A stretch of DNA of 55,699 nt from Streptococcus mitis (lineage in GTDB: Bacteria; Bacillota; Bacilli; Lactobacillales; Streptococcaceae). A program made the translations under genes and the position numbers. Positions 35,318 to 44,576 of the stretch are shown here, piece after piece. The notes under the pieces are model-generated. The model was not told the DNA's origin. It was given only the letters and a program-made list of their open reading frames with translations, and did no database searches. Position 1 is the stretch's first letter; each line of letters starts with the position of its first letter. The DNA lies in assembly GCF_946190065.1 (NCBI RefSeq), contig NZ_CAMHZD010000015.1:1-55699 (forward strand), given 5' to 3'.

Positions 35318-37634
35318 GCTTAGCTCCTTTCTTAGCTACTTCCTTATAAAAAGGATTCTTTCCTTTTTTCTTCTTGTCTTTTTGTGAATGCTTGCGCTTA
35401 TCATTTGAGCGTCCTGATTTTCTCTTATCTTCCTTCTTATCTGAACGACGACTTGAACCACGCCCCCTGTCACTGCGATTAGACTGTTTTAAGCCTTTTT
35501 CAATCACATCAAACTCACTTGGGATATATGAGAAGTCAATTTCACCCGTCATCTTGTCGGCTCTTTCAACTCGGATACGAATCTGTTGCCCTACACGGAA
35601 GGTTGTTCCTGATTTTTCTCCACGAAGAGTCAAATCACGTTCGTTGAAATGATAAAATTCAGGTAAATTAGTGATGTGAATCAAGCCTTCAACTGTGTTT
35701 GGCAATTCGACAAAGAGACCAAACTTGACAATGCTGGACACAACCGCATCGTACTCTTCACCCACGTATTCTTCCATGTACTCAGCCTTTTTCATGGCTT
35801 CGACTTCACGCTCGGCCTCGATAGCTCGACGCTCACGGTTGGAAGACTGGGTCGCAATCTCTGGAATCACTTGTTCAAAATGCTCTGCTATTTCCTTAGA
35901 ACGGCCGTAATCACGAATCATACGATGAACAAGAAGGTCTGGATAACGACGAATCGGACTGGTAAAGTGAGTGTAATAGTCAGCTGCTAATCCATAGTGG
36001 CCGTGATTGTGCTCCGAATAGCGAGCCTGCTGCATAGAGCGTAGAAGCATCATGGATAATACATCTGCATAAGGTTCTCCCTCAACAGCACTCATGATGT
36101 CTTGGAGAGCCTCCTGGCTAATCTCACTAGCAGTCCCATAAATGCGCAAGCCAAAGCTTGAAGCATAATCAATAAACTTCTGAACTTTTTCAGCCTTAGG
36201 CTCCTCGTGAATTCGATAGATAAAAGGCAAATCCAACTTGCTGAAATGTTCGGCAACTGTTTCATTGGCCATCAACATGAAGGACTCAATCATGCGCTCG
36301 GCAACACCACGCTGACGAAGAACGATATCAACAGGCTTACCTTGTTTATCCACTAAAATCTTAGCTTCATTGGTATCAAAATTGAGGGCTCCACGTTTCA
36401 CACGCATATTTTCTAAAGTTTCATGAAGCTTGGCCATGAGTTCGATACTAGGGACAATTTTCTGATATTCTTGTCTCTTTTCCTTGTCTCCAGCTAGGAT
36501 ATCATTGACATCACTGTAGGTCATCCTGAAGCTAGTCTTGATAACCGTTTGTGTGATGGTGTAGTTGACTACACGACCATGTTTATCAATCTCCATAATG
36601 GCAGACTGGGTCAGGCGATCAACTTGAGGATTGAGGGAGCAAATGCCATTTGACAGTCGTTCTGGAAGCATTGGGACCACACGGTCTGTCACATAGACAG
36701 AAGTTGCGCGGTTAAGAGCTTCCTTATCAAGGGCAGAACCCTCAGTAACATAATAGGAAACATCTGCTATGTGAACTCCGAGTTCGATATTGCCATTTTT
36801 CAGAGCCTTGATATGCACAGCATCGTCCAAGTCTTTAGCGTCAGCACCATCAATGGTAAAGGTAATCTCATCTCTCAGATCCAGACGACCCTCCATATCC
36901 TTTTGAGACGGAACATCAGGCACACTTTCTGCTTCCTTGACAACAGCTTCTGGAAACTCGGATACAATGTCCATTGATTCCAAGACCTCAAGAACATCAA
37001 TTCCGACATCCGTTGAATGCCCCACCACATCGAGGACACTCGCGACAAAGAAATCATGTTTCTTGCTTGGGTATTTATCGATAAAGACCTTGAGAACTTC
37101 GGTTCCCTCGAGTTTAAGGGCTGGTTTCTTAACATAGATCAGTTGGCTGATTTTCTGATTTTTTGAACGAATATAGCCAGCATACTTAGGCTTTTCCTGA
37201 TCTAGAACGATTTGACCGACAGCGGTTGTCAAACTGTGTTCTAGGATATCGATAATTTTGGCTTCAGCAGCAGTTCCCTTGTTACGATCAGCGACTTTCT
37301 TAATGACAACCTCAACAGTATCTCCATCAATAGCATAGTTGACATCGTTTTTCCCTACAAAAAGATCGTCCTCTTCTCCTTCTATGCTGACAAAACCAAA
37401 GCCATTTTTATGGGCATGAAAAATCCCCTTGAGAGTAATCTCATGTTTTCTCTTAACTTCCAAGGTCAGACTGCCATCTTCTTCAAAGCGAATCTGGTGC
37501 TTTCTTTCCATTAGAGACAAGGTTTTAATCAACTCACGAAAATCCTTAGATCCGTCTTTTCCCAAAGCCTGAGCCAAGTCATTGACAGTCACCTTTCCCT
37601 TGTCTTGCAAATATTCTTTTATTCTATCTTTCAT
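35280..37634 (-). CDS. rnr: Ribonuclease R
   Basis: 784 residues; 3'-5' exoribonuclease for structured RNA and mRNAs targeted by trans-translation. N-terminal helix-turn-helix, two cold-shock domains ([16 protein letters not shown]), RNB catalytic core with the Asp cluster [14 protein letters not shown]1 domain ([16 protein letters not shown]), then a long Lys/Arg-rich tail (about 715-784). Weak SD AGAAAGAAAAT. Confidence 0.96.
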
Positions 37635-37702
37635 ATTTTCTTTCTAGATTTTTTATTTTCTTTTACTGTAAAACCTTCTCAAATATCTTTTAAAAATAAA
37701 AA

Positions 37703-37727
37703 GAGGCAAAGACCTAGTCCTGCCCAT
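37703..37727 (-). terminator. Terminator downstream of secG
   Basis: Minus strand GGGCAGGAC-TAG-GTCTTTGCCTC then TTTTT, 8 bp after the secG stop. Partial readthrough would supply rnr. Confidence 0.6.
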
Positions 37728-37734
37728 TATTTTC

Positions 37735-37968
37735 TTATCTACTTGATAATACCGTCAATGCTAAGGCAATGGATAGCCAGAAAAAGACTAAAATCCCTGT
37801 CAAACGCTGCATTACAGCTTCAAAACCGCGTGCTTTACTGCGTTCAAACAAATCACCTGAGCTGGCATCAAATACATTGCTGGATTGGTTTTTAGTTGGT
37901 TGCATGAAAATCGCAATCACAATCACAACAGATAATACTAATAAAATGGTTAATAATAGGTTATACAT
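37735..37968 (-). CDS. secG: Preprotein translocase subunit SecG
   Basis: 77 residues: two hydrophobic helices (about 4-22 and 55-74) around a polar loop with SSNVFDASSGDLFERSKARG. Accessory subunit of the SecYEG channel. SD AAGGAG before ATG. Follows rpmG by 39 nt. Confidence 0.93.
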   Translation of the reverse strand: MYNLLLTILLVLSVVIVIAIFMQPTKNQSSNVFDASSGDLFERSKARGFEAVMQRLTGILVFFWLSIALALTVLSSR

Positions 37969-38007
37969 ATCAAACTCCTTAAAATCCCTATTATTTTACC
38001 ATAAAAT

Positions 38008-38157
38008 CTACTTAGATTCAAGATGTAGGGTTACTTTTCTTTCCTTGGGACAATACTTTAAAACCTCAATCTTGTCGGGATGGGTTTTTGAATTTTTACT
38101 AGTTAGGTAATTGATACTGCCACAAGAGGAGCATTTGAGATTAATTTTTACTCGCAC
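38008..38157 (-). CDS. rpmG: Ribosomal protein L33
   Basis: 49 residues with a GTG start: [20 protein letters not shown] and [27 protein letters not shown]. The GTG shares one base with the pmrA stop (TAGTG), so translation is coupled. The first zinc pair CSSC is intact, but the second is CPKE rather than CPxC. Confidence 0.93.
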
Positions 38158-39356
38158 TAGATTTCCTTTACTTTTAATAATGTTCGAAATTGAAGAAGGT
38201 TAAAGAGACAACTAAAGGCAACACAAAGGCTTGTCACATAAAAGACTGCATGGTAGCCAAATTTTCCTGCTACTGCAGAACCTGCCATAGGACCAACGAC
38301 ACCTCCCAGATAAAAGAATACCTGATTGAAGGCAAAGACCCTCGAAATACCAGCTTTGGGCGTCATCTTGCTGAGAAGGGCATTAACTCCGGGAATCAAA
38401 GCACCGGTTCCCAAGCCAAAGAGGAAACGATAGAGTCCTAGTTGAAAGGGGCTAGAGGCATTGGCACAAAGAAGATAGATGATGACTGAATAAAGCTGGG
38501 CTACAACCAAGAGGCGATGGTTGCCCACCTTGTCACCTAGCTTTCCCATGACTCCTGCACTCATCATACTGGAAAAGCCCATACTAGATACAATCAAACC
38601 AGAGACAAAAAGAAGATTCTCTGTCTGGCCTAAGTCGCGTACATACAGAGCTAAGATAGGGCCGATTGATTGGGCTGAAAATTGGATGACAAAACTAGTC
38701 AGAAAGAGGTTGACCAAGAGATAGGGATATTTAACTGATGTAAATAATTCCTTTGTTGGGATGGCCTTTTCCTTGGCTAGTGGTTGAAAATCTTCCTTGA
38801 TAAAGCAAATAGTTAAAACAGCAGCTAAGAATAGAAAACTACCAACCAGTAAGAAAACTGTACGAATACCAAATAATTCTGCAATAAAGCCACCAATAAA
38901 GGGGCCAGTTAGAGTGCCTGCAACTACGCCAGTAGACAAAGTACCTAAGGCAGAGCCTGATTTCTCCTTGGGAACCTGACTGGCTATTAAGGCCGTTGCA
39001 TTGGGAACAAAACCCGCAAATACACCATTCAGTAAACGAAGAAAGATTAACCAATAGATATTTGGCACAAAGGCCAAGCCTCCCATAGTGATAGTCATGG
39101 CCAGACCAGCACGAATCATCATGGGTTTTCGACCGTATTTATCAGCAAAAATACCCCAGATAGGAGAAAAGAGCGCCGCAGAAATAGCAGAGACAGAAAT
39201 AGCTAAGCCTGCATAAAAAGCGACTTGCTCACTCCCTACACCTAGATTTTCCACAAAGATGGGCATAAAAGGCACAACCAAAGAAATACTGGCTCCTGTC
39301 AGAAAATTACCAAACCAGGCAATGCGCAGATTATCCTTCCAGTTAATCTCTGTCAT
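38157..39356 (-). CDS. pmrA: MFS multidrug efflux transporter PmrA
   Basis: 399 residues, about 12 transmembrane helices. MFS motif A is seen as [13 protein letters not shown]. Family member in pneumococcus exports fluoroquinolones and dyes. The longer frame start (39425) lies inside coaE; ATG 39356 has SD GGGAGG and gives the standard length. Overlaps the coaE 3' end by 14 bp. Confidence 0.92.
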
Positions 39357-39948
39357 CTTGCTTACCTCCCTCAAGCAGGGAGAACACCTGAGTAAGAAGC
39401 TGGTCCTGATTCCCATTATTATCAAGAATTTGGCTGGCCAAATCTTTCTTTTTCTCTAAAGGCCACTGGGCTGCCAGACGAGATTCAGCTTCATCTTTAG
39501 ACAACTGGTCCCTTTTCATTAAGCGTTCTACTTGGACATCTCGGTCCACATAGACCAACCAAGTCTCATCAAACCAAGCGCTGTAGGCCTGCTCAAAAAG
39601 TAGGGGAATATCCATGAAGAAAATCTCTTCTGTCTGAGCCAACTGGTCTCTCAACGTAGCTAGTTCCTCACGGATAATCTCTCCTTGGATTTGCTTAGAC
39701 CATTCTCGTTCTTCAGGATTTGAAAAGATAAGACTAGCTAGGAGAGGGCGATTGAGTTCTCCATTTTCTAATACAATTTCTTGACCAAAGTGCTGGACTA
39801 GAGCTTCAAACAGACGACCACTAGGTTCCTGTAGTTGGTGGACGACTGCATCAGCATCCACCACTTGAAAGCCTTGCTTTCTTAGAAAATTTGTCACGGT
39901 TGACTTACCAGAGGCAATTCCCCCAGTGATTCCGATGATTTTTCCCAT
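39343..39948 (-). CDS. coaE: Dephospho-CoA kinase
   Basis: 201 residues; last step of coenzyme A synthesis. P-loop GITGGIASGKST, then DADAVVHQL and FFMDIPLLFE. ATG 39948 overlaps the mutM stop by 1 nt (TGATG). Confidence 0.96.
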   Translation of the reverse strand: MGKIIGITGGIASGKSTVTNFLRKQGFQVVDADAVVHQLQEPSGRLFEALVQHFGQEIVLENGELNRPLLASLIFSNPEEREWSKQIQGEIIREELATLRDQLAQTEEIFFMDIPLLFEQAYSAWFDETWLVYVDRDVQVERLMKRDQLSKDEAESRLAAQWPLEKKKDLASQILDNNGNQDQLLTQVFSLLEGGKQDDRD

Positions 39949-40772
39949 CAGCCCCTCCTTTGGCACTGAGGACAAAAGTGAGTTCCTCGTCCGCCTAGTT
40001 GGATTTTCTCAATGATAGTACCACAACGTGAACATTCTTGACCAGCCTTGTCATAGACTTGATGAAAATCCTGCATGGTTCCATCTTCCCCAAAGGCATT
40101 GGTATAGGTCCGAATGGTAGAACCACCTTTTTCAACAGCCTGTCCCAAAACAGCGATGGTCTGGTCATGAATGGCAGTCGCTTCTTCTGCTGTCAGAGTC
40201 TGGGAAGGTCTAGCTGGATGAACCTGAGCTCGCCAAAGAACCTCATCCACATAGATATTGCCAAGTCCAGCTACCAAGGTCTGGTCTAGAAGATGGGATT
40301 TGATAGGTTTTTTGGACTTAGCTAGGGCAGTTTGAAAGACCTGCAAATCAAAGTCTTGTTCGCTTGGTTCAGGTCCTAGTTTTTTAGAAAGAAAGTAGAC
40401 TTCCAAAAGGTCAGGCGCCAAGAGTTCCATAGTACCAAACTTGCGAACATCCTCATAAACAAGCGTGCCACCATCCGCAAACTGGAAGAAAATATGAGCA
40501 TGCTTGCGTTCAGGCACTTGGTCTGGATAGTAAAAATACTTGCCCTCCATCCGCAAATGGGAAATCAAGATCTTGTCTGTCAGGTAGAAAAGCAAATATT
40601 TACCACGACGTCCCATTGACTCAACAATCTGACCAGGCACTTCCTTTTGAAACTCGTTCAAATCCGTCTTAATCATCTTGGGATAGCGAATTTCTACACT
40701 CGAAATCTTCTTTCCCAAAATCAATTTTTCCAAGCCACGTCGAACGGTTTCAACCTCAGGTAATTCAGGCAT
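39948..40772 (-). CDS. mutM: Formamidopyrimidine-DNA glycosylase
   Basis: 274 residues; removes 8-oxoguanine and other oxidised bases. N-terminal PELPEVETV has the catalytic Pro and Glu. C-terminal zinc finger [16 protein letters not shown] ... CPQC. SD AGAAGGAGG supports ATG 40772 over the upstream frame start. Confidence 0.97.
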   Translation of the reverse strand: MPELPEVETVRRGLEKLILGKKISSVEIRYPKMIKTDLNEFQKEVPGQIVESMGRRGKYLLFYLTDKILISHLRMEGKYFYYPDQVPERKHAHIFFQFADGGTLVYEDVRKFGTMELLAPDLLEVYFLSKKLGPEPSEQDFDLQVFQTALAKSKKPIKSHLLDQTLVAGLGNIYVDEVLWRAQVHPARPSQTLTAEEATAIHDQTIAVLGQAVEKGGSTIRTYTNAFGEDGTMQDFHQVYDKAGQECSRCGTIIEKIQLGGRGTHFCPQCQRRG

Positions 40773-40820
40773 AAGTCCTCCTTCTGTAAAAACAAGAAGC
40801 AGGCATGAGCCCACCTCTGC

Positions 40821-41720
40821 TTAGTATTCTTTTTCATTATAGCCAAAGTCAGCCAAATCTAGCTTTTTATCACGCCAGTTTTTCTTGACCTTGACCCATG
40901 TTTCTAGGAAGACCTTATCTCCTAGCATCAGTTCAATATCGCGACGGGCCATGCTACCGATTTTCTTAAGCATAGCGCCACCTTTACCGATGATAATCCC
41001 TTTTTGGCTATCTCGCTCGACCATGATGGTTGCACGGATATGAACCTTGTCTGTCTCTTCATCTCGTTTCATCGAATCAACCACTACAGCAACTGAGTGA
41101 GGGATCTCTTCGCGAGTTAGGTGCAAGACTTTCTCGCGAACCATTTCTGAAACCAAGAATCGTTCTGGATGGTCTGTGATTTGATCAGATGGGAAATATT
41201 GGAAACCTTCGTCCAGATTTTCACTCAAAATATCCACTAGACGAGAGACGTTATTCCCTTGAAGAGCTGAGATTGGAACGATTTCCTTAAAGTCCATTTG
41301 ATTACGAAAATCATCAATCTGAGACAAAAGCTGGTCTGGATGAACCTTATCGATCTTGTTCACCACCAGAATAACAGGAACCTTAGCAGCCTTGAGACGC
41401 TCGATAATCATATCGTCCCCCTTACCACGCGCTTCATCAGCAGGAACCATGAAAAGAACGGTATCCACTTCACGAAGGGTGCTATAGGCAGATTCGACCA
41501 TGAAATCTCCGAGAGCTGTTTTAGGTTTGTGAATCCCTGGTGTGTCGATAAAGACAATTTGCTCCTTATCAGTTGTGTAAATTCCCATAATTTTGTTGCG
41601 CGTTGTCTGCGCCTTGTCACTCATAATGGCAATCTTTTGCCCCATAACGTGATTTAAAAAGGTTGACTTCCCAACGTTGGGACGTCCTAAAATGGCTACA
41701 AAGCCTGATTTAAAAGTCAT
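40821..41720 (-). CDS. era: GTPase Era
   Basis: 299 residues; binds 16S rRNA 3' end and supports 30S assembly. G1 [10 protein letters not shown]3 [10 protein letters not shown]4 NKID, C-terminal KH domain with [25 protein letters not shown]. Confidence 0.97.
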   Translation of the reverse strand: MTFKSGFVAILGRPNVGKSTFLNHVMGQKIAIMSDKAQTTRNKIMGIYTTDKEQIVFIDTPGIHKPKTALGDFMVESAYSTLREVDTVLFMVPADEARGKGDDMIIERLKAAKVPVILVVNKIDKVHPDQLLSQIDDFRNQMDFKEIVPISALQGNNVSRLVDILSENLDEGFQYFPSDQITDHPERFLVSEMVREKVLHLTREEIPHSVAVVVDSMKRDEETDKVHIRATIMVERDSQKGIIIGKGGAMLKKIGSMARRDIELMLGDKVFLETWVKVKKNWRDKKLDLADFGYNEKEY

Positions 41721-41736
41721 AATTTCCTCTTACTGT

Positions 41737-42132
41737 TTAAAATAATAAATCCCAGATTCGTGGGAGAAAAATCAATGCGCCTGTTAAGGCTGCGAAAAGA
41801 GAGACTACTAATACCGCGCCAGCTGCCATATCCTTGGCATTTTTAGCCAGCATGGAAAAGTGATAGTGACTGGCTAAATCCACCACATTTTCAATAGCAG
41901 AATTGATAATCTCAAAAGCTACCACCAAGAAAATGCTCAATAGGAGAAAGAGCCATTCGATTCGTGACACCTGAAAAACAAAACCTGCAAGAATGACGAC
42001 AAGAGACGTCACTGCATGTTTTCGCATATTGCGTTCTTCCTTGATAGCAGTAAAAATCCCTGTGATGGCAAATTCTAAACTGGCTATCAGGTCACGATTT
42101 TTCCATTTTCGTTTATTGTCTTGTGAGTCCAT
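41737..42132 (-). CDS. dgkA: Undecaprenol/diacylglycerol kinase
   Basis: 131 residues, three transmembrane helices, signature [17 protein letters not shown]. In Gram-positive bacteria this family phosphorylates undecaprenol, feeding the cell-wall lipid carrier pool. Start overlaps ybeY by 20 bp; weak SD suggests coupled translation. Confidence 0.94.
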   Translation of the reverse strand: MDSQDNKRKWKNRDLIASLEFAITGIFTAIKEERNMRKHAVTSLVVILAGFVFQVSRIEWLFLLLSIFLVVAFEIINSAIENVVDLASHYHFSMLAKNAKDMAAGAVLVVSLFAALTGALIFLPRIWDLLF

Positions 42133-42610
42133 AGGCTGTCAAAATTTCTTCTTGTAAACCGAACATCTCCGCTTCTTCTTCTGGAGTGTAGTGATCATAG
42201 CCGTTGATATGTAAAAAGCCGTGTACTGCCAAGAAGCCCATCTCACGCTCAAAGCTATGGCCATATTCCTCGGCCTGCTCATGAGCCTTATCAATAGAGA
42301 TGAACAGTTCCCCAATATAGGCATCAAACTCAGACATCATCTCTGCCAATTCTGGATTTTCAAGTAAATCCTCTTCGTCAAAGGCAATTTCCAACTCTGG
42401 CTTATATTCAAGGCTGATAACATCTGTCGGACGGTCGGTGTCACGGTACTCCAGATTGAGTTCATGACTACGTTCATTGGTCACAAAGGTAACTGCCATC
42501 TCCTTGTCTTCTTTGCCTAATTTTTGGGCTGCAAATTCCAAAATTTCTTGGGTTTGTTGCAACATTTCTTTTGAAACTTGACCAGTTTCATCTACCATTT
42601 CAATATACAT
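42113..42610 (-). CDS. ybeY: Endoribonuclease YbeY
   Basis: 165 residues; 16S rRNA processing and ribosome quality control. Zinc site [21 protein letters not shown] (HxxxHxxxxxH), preceded by [14 protein letters not shown]. First gene of the dgkA-era-mutM cluster. Confidence 0.96.
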   Translation of the reverse strand: MYIEMVDETGQVSKEMLQQTQEILEFAAQKLGKEDKEMAVTFVTNERSHELNLEYRDTDRPTDVISLEYKPELEIAFDEEDLLENPELAEMMSEFDAYIGELFISIDKAHEQAEEYGHSFEREMGFLAVHGFLHINGYDHYTPEEEAEMFGLQEEILTAYGLTRQ

Positions 42611-42639
42611 GTGCTTCTCGTTTCTCTTTACTTGGCTTT

Positions 42640-42648
42640 ATTATACCA
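42640..42648 (-). promoter_or_regulatory. Extended -10 promoter of ybeY operon
   Basis: Minus strand TGGTATAAT about 30 bp before the ybeY start, with no strong -35. Divergent from the pavA promoter 27 bp away. Confidence 0.55.
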
Positions 42649-42675
42649 CATTTCCATGATTTTATTCTACCTTTT

Positions 42676-42684
42676 TGATATAAT
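42676..42684 (+). promoter_or_regulatory. Extended -10 promoter of pavA
   Basis: TG-A-TATAAT, 30 bp before the pavA ATG; the SD AAGGAGAG follows. Confidence 0.6.
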
Positions 42685-42714
42685 ACTATGGAATACAATC
42701 ACAAGGAGAGAACG

Positions 42715-44370
42715 ATGTCATTTGACGGATTTTTTTTACACCACATGGTTGAGGAATTGCGCAGAGAGTTAGTGAACGGTCGCATTCAGAAAATCAATCA
42801 ACCTTTTGAACAAGAGTTGGTCTTGCAAATCCGCAGCAATCGCCAAAGCCATCGCTTGCTCCTCTCTGCTCATCCCATTTTTGGACGAATCCAACTGACC
42901 CAAACGACTTTTGAAAATCCAGCCCAACCTTCTACCTTTATCATGGTTTTGAGAAAATATTTGCAGGGTGCCCTGATTGAGTCCATTGAGCAGGTGGAAA
43001 ATGACCGAATTGTGGAAATTACAGTTTCCAATAAAAACGAGATTGGAGACCATATCCAGGCTACCTTGATTATCGAAATCATGGGTAAACACAGTAATAT
43101 TCTACTGGTCGATAAAAGTAGCCATAAAATCCTCGAAGTGATCAAACACGTCGGTTTTTCACAAAATAGCTACCGCACCTTGCTTCCTGGGTCGACCTAC
43201 ATCGCTCCGCCAAGCACGGAATCACTCAATCCTTTCACCATCAAAGATGAAAAGCTCTTTGAAATTTTACAAACACAAGAAACCACAGCTAAAAACCTTC
43301 AAAACCTTTTTCAAGGCTTGGGACGTGATACGGCAAATGAATTGGAAAATATTCTGGCTAGTGATAAACTATCTACCTTCCGTAGCTTTTTCAGTCAAGA
43401 AACCAAGCCATGCTTGACTGAGACTTCCTTCAGTCCAGTTCCTTTTGCAAATCAAGTGGGAGAGCCTTTTGCCAGTCTTTCTGATTTGTTGGACACCTAC
43501 TATAAGGATAAGGCTGAGCGCGACCGCGTCAAACAGCAAGCCAGTGAACTCATTCGTCGTGTTGAAAATGAACTTCAGAAAAATCGACATAAGCTGAAAA
43601 AACAAGAAAAAGAGTTACTGGCGACAGACAATGCTGAAGAATTTCGCCAAAAAGGAGAATTGCTGACAACCTTCCTCCATCAAGTGCCTAACGACCAAAA
43701 CCAGGTTATCCTAGACAATTACTACACTAATCAACCAATCACAATTGCGCTTGATAAGGCCTTGACTCCCAACCAGAATGCCCAACGCTACTTTAAACGT
43801 TACCAGAAACTCAAAGAAGCTGTCAAATACTTGACTGATCTGATTGAAGAAACCAAGGCAACCATTCTCTATCTGGAAAGTGTAGAAATCGTCCTCAATC
43901 AAGCTGGACTAGAAGAAATCGCTGAAATTCGTGAAGAATTGATCCAAACAGGCTTTATCCGCAGAAGACAACGGGAGAAAATCCAGAAACGCAAAAAACC
44001 AGAACAATATCTGGCGAGTGATGGCAAAACCATCATCTATGTCGGTAGAAACAATCTTCAAAACGAAGAACTAACCTTTAAAATGGCCCGCAAGGAGGAA
44101 CTTTGGTTCCACGCCAAGGACATTCCTGGAAGCCACGTCGTCATATCAGGAAATCTAGACCCATCCGATGAAGTCAAGACAGACGCGGCAGAACTAGCCG
44201 CCTACTTCTCTCAAGGTCGCCTGTCAAATCTGGTCCAGGTAGATATGATTGAAGTCAAGAAACTCAACAAACCAACTGGTGGAAAACCTGGCTTTGTCAC
44301 TTACACAGGACAAAAGACCCTCCGTGTCACACCAGACCCCGAAAAAATCGCATCCATGAAAAAATCCTGA
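42715..44370 (+). CDS. pavA: Fibronectin-binding protein PavA (RqcH/NEMF family)
   Basis: 551 residues, the pneumococcal PavA length. NFACT-N domain (MSFDGFFLHH, LLLSAHPIFGRIQLT), a central coiled coil (about 270-420), and NFACT-R (ARKEELWFHAKDIPGSHV). No signal peptide or anchor. PavA is a known adherence and virulence factor; by family it also belongs to RqcH, which tags stalled nascent chains with alanine. Upstream in-frame ATG 42688 overlaps the promoter start point; ATG 42715 has SD AAGGAGAG. Only plus-strand gene between 14.3 kb and the end. Confidence 0.95.
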   Translation: MSFDGFFLHHMVEELRRELVNGRIQKINQPFEQELVLQIRSNRQSHRLLLSAHPIFGRIQLTQTTFENPAQPSTFIMVLRKYLQGALIESIEQVENDRIVEITVSNKNEIGDHIQATLIIEIMGKHSNILLVDKSSHKILEVIKHVGFSQNSYRTLLPGSTYIAPPSTESLNPFTIKDEKLFEILQTQETTAKNLQNLFQGLGRDTANELENILASDKLSTFRSFFSQETKPCLTETSFSPVPFANQVGEPFASLSDLLDTYYKDKAERDRVKQQASELIRRVENELQKNRHKLKKQEKELLATDNAEEFRQKGELLTTFLHQVPNDQNQVILDNYYTNQPITIALDKALTPNQNAQRYFKRYQKLKEAVKYLTDLIEETKATILYLESVEIVLNQAGLEEIAEIREELIQTGFIRRRQREKIQKRKKPEQYLASDGKTIIYVGRNNLQNEELTFKMARKEELWFHAKDIPGSHVVISGNLDPSDEVKTDAAELAAYFSQGRLSNLVQVDMIEVKKLNKPTGGKPGFVTYTGQKTLRVTPDPEKIASMKKS

Positions 44371-44395
44371 TTCGACTTGAAATCAGGATTTTTAG
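44362..44395 (+). terminator. Terminator of pavA
   Basis: AAATCCTGATT (44362-44372) pairs with AATCAGGATTT (44381-44391), then T. The pavA stop lies inside the stem. Confidence 0.8.
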
Positions 44396-44398
44396 CTT

Positions 44399-44548
44399 AT
44401 ACTCTTCGAAAATCTCTTCAAACCACGTCAACGTCGCCTTGCCGTATATATGTGACTGACTTCGTCAGTCTTATCTACAACCTCAAAACAGTGTTTTGAG
44501 CAACCTGCGGCTAGTTTCCTAGTTTGCTCTTTGATTTTCATTGAGTAT
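44399..44548. mobile_element. RUP-like MITE between pavA and lytB
   Basis: 150 bp flanked by TA, with imperfect 16-bp terminal inverted repeats (ATACTCTTCGAAAATC / GATTTTCATTGAGTAT, 13 of 16 matching). Internal palindromes: GACTGAC-TTC-GTCAGTC (44454-44470) and CTCAAAACA-G-TGTTTTGAG (44482-44500). No coding capacity. It resembles the short dispersed repeats of pneumococcal/mitis genomes thought to be moved by an IS630-type transposase; the exact family name is from memory. Confidence 0.7.
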
Positions 44549-44576
44549 TATACTCAAATCATATCCAATTATAGGA

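Noticed and set aside
38861-38868. TACGAATA octamer inside pmrA on the plus strand
   Set aside because: Internal to a coding region, no downstream plus-strand gene, no T-rich tract.
40773-40814. N-terminal extension of MutM
   Set aside because: MutM needs Pro directly after the initiator Met for catalysis, so the start must be at MPELPE.
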